This document shows, piece after piece, positions 8,587 through 20,499 of a DNA stretch of 64,000 nucleotides. The notes below the pieces were generated by a model that worked only from the letters and a program-made list of their open reading frames with translations, was not told the origin of the DNA and did no database searches. Source of the DNA: Lysinibacillus fusiformis (GTDB lineage: Bacteria > Bacillota > Bacilli > Bacillales_A > Planococcaceae); contig NZ_CP070490.1 of the NCBI RefSeq assembly GCF_016925635.1, positions 806,001 through 870,000 of the forward strand, written 5' to 3'. The position numbers were made by a program, and so were the translations under genes. Position 1 is the first letter of the stretch. Every line of letters starts with the position of its first letter.

Positions 8587-8693
8587 ACAATACATACGTA
8601 TTGCTAAATTCACCTAAATGTACAACATAGTTCAAATTGTATAAAAAGGTTGTGTATTACTAAGTTCAAAGCATTTTTTCTTAAATCAAATGC

Positions 8694-11522
<2,829 letters not shown>

Positions 11523-11530
<8 letters not shown>

Positions 11531-12284
11531 TTGCTGCCGCCTCCAATAATGTTAAATAAGATTCTGGTTGTAAGCTTGCTCCACCAACTAAAGCACCATC
11601 AATATGTTCTTTCGATAAAAGCTCCTGAATGTTATCAGGCTTCACACTACCGCCATATTGAATGCGTACAGCATTCGCAGTTTCAGCGTTATAGAGCTCT
11701 TCGATTACTGCTCGAATCGCTCCACATACTTGGTTTGCATCGTCTGCCGTAGCAGTTTTACCAGTACCAATCGCCCAAATCGGTTCATATGCAATGACCA
11801 TATGCTCTACTTGCTGTGCTTCAAACCCAGCAAGTGCCGCTTTAATTTGACCAGCAACTTTTTGCTCTGTTGTGCCAGCTTCACGTTCCTCTAGCGTTTC
11901 ACCACAGCAAATAATAGGTACGATAGTATGTGCAAGTGCTGCTGCTACCTTTTTATTAATCGCTTCGTCTGTCTCATTGTAGTATTCGCGACGTTCTGAG
12001 TGCCCTAAAATGACATAGTCAACATCTACACTTGCTAGCTGTGCTGGACTAATTTCACCAGTAAAAGCACCTTCATTTTCATAGTGCATTGTTTGTGCAC
12101 CAATCGCCAGCTCTGATTCACTAGCAACTTGCACAAGTGTAGGTAGGTAAAGAGCTGGTGCGCAAATAACAGCATCTACTTTGTCATTGGAAGGAAGTTT
12201 TTCCTGTACAGCATCTACAAATTGAATAGCTTCTTCAAATGTTTTAAACATTTTCCAGTTACCTGCAATAATTGGTTTACGCAT
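11523..12284 (-). CDS. tpiA: Triosephosphate isomerase
   Basis: 253 residues (B. subtilis length) when the second of two tandem ATG codons is used; it is 7 bp from GGAGG and gives the canonical [12 protein letters not shown] start. The enzyme interconverts dihydroxyacetone phosphate and glyceraldehyde 3-phosphate. Seen: Lys in GNWKM, catalytic His in ILGHSERR (about residue 95), catalytic Glu in [12 protein letters not shown] (about 167), and phosphate-loop GGSVKPDN. Confidence 0.97.
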
Positions 12285-12303
12285 CATTTTGCCTCCGATT
12301 AGC

Positions 12304-13488
12304 TTATTTATCGTTTAGTGCTACAATCCCTGGAAGCTCTTTGCCTTCCATTAATTCTAAGGAAGCACCGCCACCTGTAGAAATATGATCCATCTTATCT
12401 GCTACTTCAAATTTTTCAACTGCCGCTGCCGAATCACCGCCACCGATTACCGTGTAGCCTGCAGTTGTTGCCATTGCATCAGCAACTGTTTTTGTGCCGT
12501 TTGCAAATTTGTCCATTTCAAAGACACCCATTGGCCCATTCCAAATGATTAATTTAGAGTTTTTAATAACTTCTGCATAGTTTGCAGCTGTTTTTGGACC
12601 AATATCTAGGCCCATCCAATCAGCTGGAATAGCCTCTACATCGACGATTTGTGTTTCAGCATCCTGTGAAAATTCATTTGCCACAACAGCATCGACTGGC
12701 ATATGTAATTGCACGCCTTTTACTTTTGCCTTTTCAATAAAGGACTTTGCTAGCTCAATTTTATCTTCTTCTAACAATGATTTACCGATATCATGGCCTT
12801 GTGCCTTAATAAATGTAAAGGATAAACCTCCACCGATAATTAGGTGATCTACTTTCTCTAACAGGCTTTCAATAACACCAATTTTATCTTTTACTTTGGC
12901 ACCACCAATAATGGCTGTAAATGGATGCTCAGGGTTAGACAAGGCTTTACCTAGTACATCTAATTCCTTTTGCATTAGGAATCCAGATACAGCTGGAATA
13001 TGCTTAGCAATTCCTTCTGTAGAAGCATGTGCTCGGTGGGCTGCACCAAAAGCATCATTGACATAAATATCTGCTAGCTGAGCAAATTGCTGTGCTAATG
13101 TCGGGTCATTTTTCTCTTCACCAGCATGGAAGCGTACATTTTCAAGCAATAGAATATCTCCATCTTGCATGTTTGCAACGGCTTCTTCCACCGCTTGCCC
13201 AATGGATTCATCAAGCTTCGTAACAGGCTTGCCCATTAATTCAGCTAAGCGAATGCCAACAGCTGTTAAACGCATGTCTTCCTTTACTTCACCCTTTGGA
13301 CGACCTAAGTGAGAAGCTAGAATAACTTTAGCACCCTGCTCTACTAAATACTCAATTGTAGGAATAGCTGCACGAATACGTGTCTCATCCGTAATAGAAC
13401 CATCTGCCATTGGCACATTAAAATCTACACGTACAAAAACGCGTTGACCCTTTACATCGATATCTTTCATTGTTTTCTTATTTAACAT
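12304..13488 (-). CDS. pgk: Phosphoglycerate kinase
   Basis: 394 residues from the ATG at 13488 ([11 protein letters not shown]), which has GGGAG 8 bp upstream; an in-frame ATG 54 bp further up adds a non-conserved leader and is less likely. Converts 1,3-bisphosphoglycerate and ADP to 3-phosphoglycerate and ATP. Seen: VDFNVPM with substrate ligands, SHLGRPKG, the [12 protein letters not shown] nucleotide-domain motif, WNGPMGVFE and the late GGGDSAAA loop. Unlike in B. subtilis, a terminator lies between gapA and pgk. Confidence 0.97.
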   Translation of the reverse strand: MLNKKTMKDIDVKGQRVFVRVDFNVPMADGSITDETRIRAAIPTIEYLVEQGAKVILASHLGRPKGEVKEDMRLTAVGIRLAELMGKPVTKLDESIGQAVEEAVANMQDGDILLLENVRFHAGEEKNDPTLAQQFAQLADIYVNDAFGAAHRAHASTEGIAKHIPAVSGFLMQKELDVLGKALSNPEHPFTAIIGGAKVKDKIGVIESLLEKVDHLIIGGGLSFTFIKAQGHDIGKSLLEEDKIELAKSFIEKAKVKGVQLHMPVDAVVANEFSQDAETQIVDVEAIPADWMGLDIGPKTAANYAEVIKNSKLIIWNGPMGVFEMDKFANGTKTVADAMATTAGYTVIGGGDSAAAVEKFEVADKMDHISTGGGASLELMEGKELPGIVALNDK

Positions 13489-13706
13489 GAAGAAACTCCC
13501 TTCAAAATTTATTTTAGTCTTACACCCTTGTGTTTTACCCATCTTGGCTCTACACCATGCTTACTAAATTGAAAAGTCATTTTGGTACTTTTTCAGGGTC
13601 ACTATCTAGTGTGATTATGATTCTCCAACTTTTGATAATGAACCCTAATACTTGTTTTTATAGTAGCAAAAGTTACCTTCTATGTCTTGCAATCACCATG
13701 TATCAA

Positions 13707-13891
13707 TTACGCCTTAGCGTAATTGCGTCCAGATTTTTTTCGAGCTTGCTCTAAAAGCTCCTCTTCAAAATCTGTGACATCTGCTGGGGCTTTTATCTTG
13801 ATTCAGTTTGTGTTTGGACACCCGCTGAATCAAAGAGAGCAATTTGTGTATTCATCTCACCACCTATGGAGGTGGGCGTTTTCTGCTAAAT
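13707..13891 (-). other. Structured intergenic segment with broken small ORFs
   Basis: In the 545-bp gap between pgk and gapA. The minus strand has a 20-codon ORF (13855 to 13793, MNTQIALFDSAG...) and, in another frame, an open run IKIKAPADVTDFEEELLEQA ending in a stop at 13707. Palindromes bracket these: ATTACG/CGTAAT at about 13706-13724, GATTCAG/CTGAATC at about 13800-13832, and CCACCT/AGGTGG at about 13859-13876. It may be a decayed small gene or a dispersed repeat; no function claimed. Nothing else is seen between 13543 and 13706. Confidence 0.4.
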
Positions 13892-13895
13892 CTAG

Positions 13896-13926
13896 ATAAA
13901 AAGGAGTAAGGGTTATCCCTTACTCC
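13896..13926 (-). terminator. Terminator after gapA
   Basis: Perfect 10-bp stem (13903-13912 with 13917-13926), 4-nt loop, then TTTTT on the minus strand. It suggests gapA can be expressed as a cggR-gapA unit apart from pgk-eno. Confidence 0.88.
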
Positions 13927-14034
13927 CAATACCCTTGTATATTATATCTATTCGATATTATAAAGGCTATACTTTTTGTGCATAAAAAGCAGTAATATGT
14001 CACACTTTTTACTCAAAATGTCGAAATATGATAC

Positions 14035-15051
14035 TTATTTATGGTTTAATCCTTGTTCAGCAATGTATAAAGCTAGGTCCATTAAGCGAGTAGAGTAACC
14101 AATTTCGTTATCATACCAAGCTAAAACCTTCACCATTTTGTTTTCTAATACCATTGTTGAAAGACCATCTACAGTAGAAGAATGATGGTTACCGTTATAA
14201 TCGATTGATACTAATGGTAGCTCATTGTAATCTAAAATGCCTTTTAATTCATTTTCAGAAGCTTCTTTTAATGCTGCATTAATCGTTTCTTTCGATACAT
14301 CTGCTTTTAGCTCCACAACTAAGTCAACACATGATACGTTAGGTGTTGGCACACGCATAGAGAAGCCATCTAGCTTACCTTTTAATTGTGGTAATACTTT
14401 TGAAACTGCTACTGCTGCACCCGTTGTTGTTGGAATCATAGAAACCGCCCCAGCACGTGCACGACGTGGATCAGCGTGTGGGAAGTCTAGAATTCGTTGG
14501 TCATTTGTATAAGAGTGAATTGTTGTCATCATACCGCGTTCAATGCCAAATTTCTCATCAAGCACTTTAGCTACTGGTGCAAGACAGTTTGTTGTACAAG
14601 AAGCATTGGAGATGACATCATCAGTTGCTGGGTTATAATCCTCATGGTTTACACCCATAACAAATGTAGGCATTGCCCCTTTTGCTGGTGCCGATAGAAT
14701 GGCTTTTTTCGCGCCTGCTTCAATATGCTTGCCTACTTCTTCCATTGAACGGAATCGACCAGTACATTCAAGCACTACGTCTACGCCTAATTCGCCCCAT
14801 GGTAATTGTGCAGGATCTTTTTCAGCATATACTTTTACACGTTGGCCATTTACTACGAAAGAATCTTCATCTGCATTGACTTCAGCATCATAGATACCGT
14901 GTACTGAATCATATTTCAATAAGTGCGCAAGCTGACCAGCATCTGTTAAGTCGTTTACGGCTACTACTTCAATTTCATCATGCTTCATTGCCTCACGAAA
15001 TACTAAACGTCCAATACGTCCAAATCCATTAATCGCTAATTTTAATGCCAT
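14035..15051 (-). CDS. gapA: Glyceraldehyde-3-phosphate dehydrogenase, type I (glycolytic)
   Basis: 338 residues from the ATG at 15051, which sits behind GGAGG; a longer in-frame option upstream adds an unconserved leader. NAD-dependent oxidation and phosphorylation of glyceraldehyde 3-phosphate. Seen: NAD-binding INGFGRIGR at residues 7-15, Asp34 region VNDLTD (NAD type), catalytic Cys152 in SNASCTTNC, and the His partner in TIHSYTND. Follows cggR, the usual order of the regulator and its target. Confidence 0.98.
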   Translation of the reverse strand: MALKLAINGFGRIGRLVFREAMKHDEIEVVAVNDLTDAGQLAHLLKYDSVHGIYDAEVNADEDSFVVNGQRVKVYAEKDPAQLPWGELGVDVVLECTGRFRSMEEVGKHIEAGAKKAILSAPAKGAMPTFVMGVNHEDYNPATDDVISNASCTTNCLAPVAKVLDEKFGIERGMMTTIHSYTNDQRILDFPHADPRRARAGAVSMIPTTTGAAVAVSKVLPQLKGKLDGFSMRVPTPNVSCVDLVVELKADVSKETINAALKEASENELKGILDYNELPLVSIDYNGNHHSSTVDGLSTMVLENKMVKVLAWYDNEIGYSTRLMDLALYIAEQGLNHK

Positions 15052-15177
15052 TGTTAATTCCTCCAATAATGTGTATTGTCTGTCTCTATGAATAGAGACA
15101 TCAAAATTTACTTTATGCTCATTCAAAAAGTGTTCTAGCACTTTCTGAGATCGAGTGACATGTTTGATACTTTACCA

Positions 15178-16230
15178 TCATTCAAGATGCTTATTTTCTA
15201 TAGAAGATAATTGGGCAGCAATTGCTTTGGCTGCTGCTTCATCTGTTACAAATATGGTTTGCTTAGGTGCTACTTTAAAATAAGAAAGCATTGCATTGAC
15301 CTTTTGTTTTCCTGCTGCAACTGCAATGACTTGCTGACTATTTTGTACCTGCTCAAGTTGAATACCAATCGTACGTATACGATGAACAATTTCACCATTA
15401 GCATTAAAATAATAGCCAAATGCTTCACTTACAGCGCCTTTCTCCTCAAGAATTCGCAAATCCTCTGGAGATGAATTACGACGAATCGCCATTTCCTCTG
15501 CGGAGCCAATCCCGTGAATGACGCAATCTGCTTGATCGTAGAATGCCATCATTTCTGTTACCATCGGCTCTGTTAACATCGCTTGATAAGCTTGCTCACT
15601 TAAATGCTCTGGTAAAAATAAAGTACGGTACTGTGCCTCCATCTGCATGGCAAATGTTGCAACAAGTGTATTGGCCTGCATTTGCATTTCATGTCCAATC
15701 CCTCCGCGTGCAGCTACAAAAGTGATATCCTTTTGTCCGTCTAGAGGATGTAAAAATTGTGCAAGAGAGGCAACAGATTTTCCACCAGTGACAGCTACTA
15801 CTTGCTCATCAAAAGCAGTCGACATAAATTGCAATGCCGCTTCTTTGCCTAGCATGGTCAGGATTGTATGATCCTCATTGTAATCACCAGGAACTACGAC
15901 TACACGCTGGATGCCAAAATGGTTTTCGAGCACTTTTGCAAGCTGTGTTAAACCAGACCATTCGTAAACGATGACTCTTAATTTTTCAATGACTATTTCA
16001 CCATCATCTGTACATACCATACCCGACTTTTGCGCATCTAATAACCCTTGCTCACGTAAAATATCAGTTTCTTTACGTATTTCTCTTTCTGTCATTTTCA
16101 GTGAATCGGCTAGCGCACGTCGTCCGATTGGTTGCATAAGTTGAACGGCTTGCAAAATTCGATATCTTGATTGCAGAAGCGGATACATTTCAGGAAGTAG
16201 CCTTTGCTGTGCCTCTGGAACAGTTAACAT
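15178..16230 (-). CDS. cggR: Central glycolytic gene regulator CggR
   Basis: 350 residues, SorC/DeoR type. The N-terminal winged helix (about residues 20-75, GRRALADSLKMTEREIRKE) binds DNA; the remainder is the sugar-phosphate binding domain that senses fructose 1,6-bisphosphate in B. subtilis. It represses its own promoter and gapA. First gene of the unit, 126 bp before gapA. Start ATG behind AAGGGAG. The operator and a strong promoter are visible upstream. Confidence 0.96.
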   Translation of the reverse strand: MLTVPEAQQRLLPEMYPLLQSRYRILQAVQLMQPIGRRALADSLKMTEREIRKETDILREQGLLDAQKSGMVCTDDGEIVIEKLRVIVYEWSGLTQLAKVLENHFGIQRVVVVPGDYNEDHTILTMLGKEAALQFMSTAFDEQVVAVTGGKSVASLAQFLHPLDGQKDITFVAARGGIGHEMQMQANTLVATFAMQMEAQYRTLFLPEHLSEQAYQAMLTEPMVTEMMAFYDQADCVIHGIGSAEEMAIRRNSSPEDLRILEEKGAVSEAFGYYFNANGEIVHRIRTIGIQLEQVQNSQQVIAVAAGKQKVNAMLSYFKVAPKQTIFVTDEAAAKAIAAQLSSIENKHLE

Positions 16231-16257
16231 ATCTATCTACTCCCTTAATTAATAGTT

Positions 16258-16298
16258 GTGGGTTTATTTTTATCCCACTCAATTATTTTGTGTCCCAC
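16258..16298 (-). promoter_or_regulatory. CggR operator
   Basis: Minus strand reads GTGGGACAC, an AT-rich 13-bp spacer, GTGGGATAAAA and then AACCCAC. The two GTGGGAY half sites and the terminal inverted CCCAC agree with the GGGAC-type CggR operator of Bacillus. It lies just downstream of the -10 box, fitting roadblock repression. Confidence 0.7.
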
Positions 16299-16308
16299 TT
16301 ATACTTTT

Positions 16309-16337
16309 ATTATAATATGCATTGTTTTAAAGTGCAA
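16309..16337 (-). promoter_or_regulatory. SigA promoter of cggR-gapA
   Basis: On the minus strand TTGCAC (16332-16337), 17-bp spacer, TATAAT (16309-16314). Close to consensus in both boxes and spacing. Confidence 0.85.
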
Positions 16338-16355
16338 GTAGTTGAATTGTTTATA

Positions 16356-16395
16356 TTAAAAAAAGCCTCATAGCCATCAACATGGCTACGAGACT
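16356..16395 (-). terminator. Terminator after the 40-aa gene
   Basis: Minus-strand stem GTCTCGTAGCCAT / ATGGCTATGAGGC with a short loop followed by TTTTTTT. It ends the small gene at 16405-16527. Confidence 0.85.
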
Positions 16396-16404
16396 TTGTT
16401 GTAC

Positions 16405-16527
16405 TTATTTAGTGAAAGATAAAATCGCGTTCTTTTTAAAACCTTCTAAAGCTTTTGTTGCTTCACTTTTATTTGTAAATTCAAAAATACGAACATCCTT
16501 TTTCTCAAATACTGTAATAACCCACAT
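16405..16527 (-). CDS. Conserved-looking 40-residue protein
   Basis: Starts MWVITVFEKKDV and ends LEGFKKNAILSFTK; 40 residues, soluble, alternating beta-strand and helix pattern, pI basic. The start has GGGAG at 9-10 bp, and a terminator follows directly, so it is a complete transcription unit despite its size. Small Bacillales proteins beginning MWVITV with a similar ExxEA..AL core exist to my knowledge, but no function is known. Upstream (16675-16722) is a long inverted repeat with a cre-like core. Confidence 0.72.
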   Translation of the reverse strand: MWVITVFEKKDVRIFEFTNKSEATKALEGFKKNAILSFTK

Positions 16528-16674
16528 TGTAAAATCTCCCTTCACATCATTCATTTTTGTAATATAACAACCACTAAAATTTGTGATACATTCGCTAAAC
16601 TGTTTTATAACAACTTCTTACTTGATACCTATTCTACTCCGTTTTTTATGAAAAGAAAGTCTAATGTGAAGGTC

Positions 16675-16722
16675 TTCACAAACTGTTCAAATTCAAAACG
16701 CTTTCATTGAACAATTTGTGAA
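16675..16722. promoter_or_regulatory. 16-bp inverted repeat with cre-like centre
   Basis: Arms 16675-16690 (TTCACAAACTGTTCAA) and 16707-16722 (TTGAACAATTTGTGAA) match at 15 of 16 positions. The loop holds TGAAAGCGTTTTGA (minus strand, about 16693-16706), one base from the catabolite-responsive element consensus bound by CcpA. No T run, so it is not a standard terminator. It lies 150 bp upstream of the 40-aa gene. Confidence 0.45.
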
Positions 16723-16788
16723 TTGTGTGAATTACAGCTAACAATAGAGTCATTTTTTCCGTTAATAACCTTTTATACATTCAGTAAA

Positions 16789-17022
16789 TTAACTGCCTAA
16801 TTGCTCCATCAAGGTGGCATAATCTAAATTACCATACTGGATTACAACACCATCCTTTTCAACTACAGGAATCATTAGCATATATTTTTCATGTATGCGA
16901 TCATCTTGCTCAATATCAATCACATCAATTTCAAAGGGAACATCTTCCTGAACAAGCTTTAATGTCTGTAATCCTTCTACACATAAAGGACAATTTGCCC
17001 GACTAAAAAATTTAATCTTCAT
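16789..17022 (-). CDS. Glutaredoxin-like thioredoxin-fold protein
   Basis: 77 residues from the ATG at 17022, which is 8 bp behind GGGAGG (a GTG 9 bp upstream overlaps that site and is unlikely). Thioredoxin fold with redox-active Cys11-Pro-Leu-Cys14 near the N-terminus and a cis-Pro in MIPVVEKDG. Belongs to the small glutaredoxin-like/DUF836 group; probably a thiol-disulfide exchange protein of the cytoplasm. Partner unknown. Single gene. Confidence 0.85.
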   Translation of the reverse strand: MKIKFFSRANCPLCVEGLQTLKLVQEDVPFEIDVIDIEQDDRIHEKYMLMIPVVEKDGVVIQYGNLDYATLMEQLGS

Positions 17023-17100
17023 AGATAGCACCTCCCATCTTTATTATAAACGAAAGTACAATGAAGTTATGGCTACTATTCATTGACGATTTATATTTTG

Positions 17101-17250
17101 ATGGATGACGCCTCTAGAATGTTTTTACCAGAATTTAAAAAGCATAATCTTATTCGTTTCAGTATTTCTCAAGTGGATGAACAATAAATTTATAATGGTA
17201 TTGAGGAACTGGCTCTGTATATTTCTCCATTTGATCGTAAGAAACGCTAG
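17101..17250 (+). pseudogene. Remnant of a MocR-type (PLP-dependent) regulator C-terminus
   Basis: The + strand reads SRMFLPEFKKHNLIRFSISQ, then a stop (TAA), then in the same frame IYNGIEELALYISPFDRKKR and a final stop at 17250. The pattern (N.IRFSIS......I..GIEELA.YI) is the end of aminotransferase-like domains in MocR/GntR regulators. Everything upstream is lost and an internal stop is present, so this is a remnant. Family call is by pattern only. Confidence 0.5.
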
Positions 17251-17275
17251 ACAAACTCTATTCACCTTATGTAAT

Positions 17276-17320
17276 TAAAAAGGCATTGATTGTGAGCAAG
17301 CTACACATCAATGCCTTTCG
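17276..17320 (-). terminator. Terminator after the S9 peptidase gene
   Basis: Minus strand stem AAAGGCATTGATG / ATCAATGCCTTT with a loop of about 16 nt, followed by TTTTTAA. Confidence 0.8.
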
Positions 17321-17327
17321 TTTCAGA

Positions 17328-19601
17328 TTATTTTAAATGACTATCGAAAAATTTCACCATGGCATTATAGAATTCAATTCTATTTTCTTCGTTAGCGAAG
17401 CCATGTCCTTCATTATCTTTTAGCATGTATTCTACATCCACACCTCTAGCATGTAAGGCTTCCACAATTTGATCGGATTCTGCTTTGTTTACACGTGGGT
17501 CATTTGCACCTTGAGCGACAAATAATGGTGTTTTGATTTTATCTGCATGGAAAACAGGTGAAACAGCTGTTAATAATTCTTTGTCCTTCTCTGGGTGACC
17601 TACACGCTCATAAAACATGTTACGCATAGTTTCCCAGTAAGGTGGGATGGTATTTAATAATGTGAATATGTTAGATACCCCTACATAATCAACTGCTGCA
17701 GCATATAAATCAGGCGTATACGTAATACCAGCTAATGTTGCATAACCTCCAAATGATGCACCATAAATACCGATGCGATCAGGGTCTGCAATGCCTTGGT
17801 CAATTGCCCATTGGACACCATCAGTGATGTCATCTTGAATTTTCAGACCCCATTGCTTATTTCCAGCTTGAAGGAACTCTTTACCATAGCCAGTTGATGA
17901 ACGGAAATTCACCTGTAGCACTGCATAGCCACGATTAGCTAACAATTGTACTTCTGGATTGAAGCCCCACATATCACGTGCCCATGGCCCACCATGTGGA
18001 TTGACAATAAGAGGGAGATCTTTCACTTCTTTATTTTTCGGTAAAGTTAAATAGCCATTAATTGTTAAACCATCTCGGCTCTTATAAGAAATTGGATGCA
18101 TTTCAGCAAGTTCATTCGGATTTAACCAAGGACTTAAAGTGGCCAATTCTGTTAGTTCATCTGTTGTTGAATCGTAGTAATAATATTTTCCATAGACAGT
18201 ATCACTTGAAACACTTACAATAAATTTTGTCATTTCTTTATTGTAATCATTGATACCAAGCTCACTTTCATGCACATTCAGCTTGCTTTGAATTTTACGG
18301 AAAAGCTTTTCAAAGTTCTCGTCAAAGAATTGATAATGTGGTTTATCTGTTATATATGCACCATATAGCAATTTATCGTGTTCAGCACTATATAAGACAC
18401 CTGAAACATCTACTTGATCATTAGACATAATGACTTCTTCATTACCTTTTAAGTCGTATTTCACCACTTCTACTTTGTCTCTACCTTTATTTGATGTAGC
18501 ATAAATGTATTGATTGTCTTTAGAAAATGCTAGTGGCATTACTTCATCGCCAGCTTCCATTTCAATAAATGGCTTGAATTCATCCTTTTCCGAATCTCTA
18601 TAAAGAATCGTTCCTTCCACACCATCTGAAGCTACGGCAATTCGCACATTTCCATTGCGATCTGCTAGCCAGCTCGTAATATTACCAGGATTTTTTGCAA
18701 CATGAGTTGTTTCACCAGTCTTTACATTCAGTTTATAGACATCAAAAACTGTTGCATCTTCCTTATTCATCATGATAAGTATTTCATCTTTAACACCTTG
18801 CAGACCACTTAATATGCCAACTGTGACGTTTGGATATGGTGTTAAATCTTTTTCCTCAGCGCCATTAAATGTTGTAGAATAAATATGGAAGTTTTCATCT
18901 CCACCTTTATCCTTTAAATATAGTAAATTATTATCTTTCCAGAAAAATCCTGCAACATCACGATCTTTTGAATTAGAAACACGAACGGGCTCACTATCAT
19001 CATTCATCTTTTTCACGAAAACATTGGATCTGTTCTCCCAAGCAGAGGAAAAAGTAATGTAATTGCCATCAGGTGAAAGTTCATAACCAAAGTTCCCAGG
19101 ATTCTTCATAAAGTCTTCAACTGAAATTTCCTTTACACCTTCATGATTGGAACCATTTTTTTCTTGTTTTGCATTGTTTAAAATTTTTACTGCATCTTGT
19201 TTTGATATTGCTTCACTACTTAATGATAAGCCATTAAATAAACCAATTTTATTGGCTTTCTCTAAATACTCAGCAAGTGAAGCCTCCTTTTCTTCTTTAT
19301 TTAACGCTCTTACTAAAATTCGAGCCGCTTCATCATGTTTAATCGTCAAACTTAAATCTGTGAATTCCCCAGCCTTTACCCATTTATCAATAATTTGTTG
19401 ACGCATTGAATCTGAGCCGTGCTGGAATGTTAAAGTTGTTACAGCTAAATTCAAAAATTCCTGCGCTGTCAAACGTTCTTCTTGTGCTATCACGGTGCTA
19501 GTTGTTTCGTTGGCAGCACGAACTTCTTGCATTGTTGCAGGTATAACGACAGAGGTTGTTAAAATAATCGCTAACGATGCGGATAAAAATCTTTTCTTCA
19601 A
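17328..19601 (-). CDS. Secreted S9-family (prolyl oligopeptidase type) peptidase
   Basis: 757 residues with a signal peptide (about 1-29, ending in VRAA). After an N-terminal domain of about 130 residues with repeats of the ..AEFLNLAV / ..DAVKILNN type, a beta-propeller (about 150-500) precedes an alpha/beta-hydrolase domain. The catalytic Ser is in YGASFGGYA (about residue 611), Asp in GANDPRV (about 697), His in EGHGFANEEN (about 732). Acyl-peptidase/dipeptidyl-peptidase-like, acting on short peptides outside the cell. The start is TTG behind GGAGG. Single gene with its own terminator. Confidence 0.9.
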   Translation of the reverse strand: MKKRFLSASLAIILTTSVVIPATMQEVRAANETTSTVIAQEERLTAQEFLNLAVTTLTFQHGSDSMRQQIIDKWVKAGEFTDLSLTIKHDEAARILVRALNKEEKEASLAEYLEKANKIGLFNGLSLSSEAISKQDAVKILNNAKQEKNGSNHEGVKEISVEDFMKNPGNFGYELSPDGNYITFSSAWENRSNVFVKKMNDDSEPVRVSNSKDRDVAGFFWKDNNLLYLKDKGGDENFHIYSTTFNGAEEKDLTPYPNVTVGILSGLQGVKDEILIMMNKEDATVFDVYKLNVKTGETTHVAKNPGNITSWLADRNGNVRIAVASDGVEGTILYRDSEKDEFKPFIEMEAGDEVMPLAFSKDNQYIYATSNKGRDKVEVVKYDLKGNEEVIMSNDQVDVSGVLYSAEHDKLLYGAYITDKPHYQFFDENFEKLFRKIQSKLNVHESELGINDYNKEMTKFIVSVSSDTVYGKYYYYDSTTDELTELATLSPWLNPNELAEMHPISYKSRDGLTINGYLTLPKNKEVKDLPLIVNPHGGPWARDMWGFNPEVQLLANRGYAVLQVNFRSSTGYGKEFLQAGNKQWGLKIQDDITDGVQWAIDQGIADPDRIGIYGASFGGYATLAGITYTPDLYAAAVDYVGVSNIFTLLNTIPPYWETMRNMFYERVGHPEKDKELLTAVSPVFHADKIKTPLFVAQGANDPRVNKAESDQIVEALHARGVDVEYMLKDNEGHGFANEENRIEFYNAMVKFFDSHLK

Positions 19602-19749
19602 AAATGATTCCTCCCTATATCAGTTTACGTTATATCGATTGTCGATACATTTAAATTATAACAATTCTAGCATTATTGTCAATAATTGAGAGAATTTAAT
19701 TGATTCATAATGAAAGCGAACTAAACAAATTAGTTCGCCACTACCCCTA

Positions 19750-20499
19750 TTAAAATTTCCGGCTTGCTCCTCCGCCGGCGGAAGATCCTCCACCAAAGCC
19801 GCCAAAGCCACCTCTACTTGAACGTCCTCCACCAAAGCCACCTGGATAGCCTCTATAGCCTCCACTGCGAGGACCTCCGCCGCCTTTCGAAAAGAACGAA
19901 TAAATAATAATGACAACGATAATGATTAAGATAATTAACCAAGTGGGCATGTCTTCCCCTTCGGTTGTATGTGCTGGTAATTCACCGCTCCAATTATACT
20001 CTTGGGCAACAGCTCGAAAAACTTCAGTATAGGTCGCTTGGAAAGCTTGATCTAAATTACCCGTACTTGCCGAAGGATAAAAGGCATTATCTAAAATGCG
20101 TCCTAATTTACCATCTGGTAATGCTCCTTCTAAGCCTTGGCCCACAGCGATTACAACGTCGTTATTCCCTTCCCCTTGACCAAAAGTAGCTAAAATCAAG
20201 ACACCGTTATTTTTCTCCTTATCACCTATGCCCCATGACCGAATCAATTTTGTTGCATACATCTTTGGCTCTTGTCCATGAAGACTATTAACTGTGACTA
20301 CCATGATTTCAGCACCCGTACCTTGATCCAATTGCTCTGAATAATGATTTAACTCTTCTTTGACATTCGCTGAAATTACATTGGCAAAGTCATGTATATA
20401 CGTATTTTTCATGGGTGATGGCATAGCTGCTTTCGTTATATTCGTGAAAAAAAGAAGCACCGAACAAACGATGACCATCTGTACAATGCAACGTTTCAT
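19750..20499 (-). CDS. TPM-domain membrane protein (YgcG family)
   Basis: 249 residues: signal peptide (about 1-25), TPM (TLP18.3/Psb32/MOLO-1) domain about 30-175 with YIHDFANVIS and GAEIMVVTVNS, a membrane helix (WLIILIIIVVIIIYSFF, about 191-207) and a Gly/Ser/Arg-rich tail. TPM proteins are commonly found next to LemA, as here; the pair is linked to envelope functions but the biochemistry is unclear. Translation is coupled to the upstream lemA-like gene by a TAATG overlap. Confidence 0.9.
   Translation of the reverse strand: MKRCIVQMVIVCSVLLFFTNITKAAMPSPMKNTYIHDFANVISANVKEELNHYSEQLDQGTGAEIMVVTVNSLHGQEPKMYATKLIRSWGIGDKEKNNGVLILATFGQGEGNNDVVIAVGQGLEGALPDGKLGRILDNAFYPSASTGNLDQAFQATYTEVFRAVAQEYNWSGELPAHTTEGEDMPTWLIILIIIVVIIIYSFFSKGGGGPRSGGYRGYPGGFGGGRSSRGGFGGFGGGSSAGGGASRKF

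Noticed and set aside
13530..13754. Plus-strand 74-residue ORF between pgk and gapA
   Set aside because: No ribosome binding site, low-complexity hydrophobic sequence, runs through the palindromes.
19656..19916. 86-residue minus-strand ORF overlapping the TPM gene
   Set aside because: Out-of-frame shadow of the Gly-rich tail of the TPM protein.
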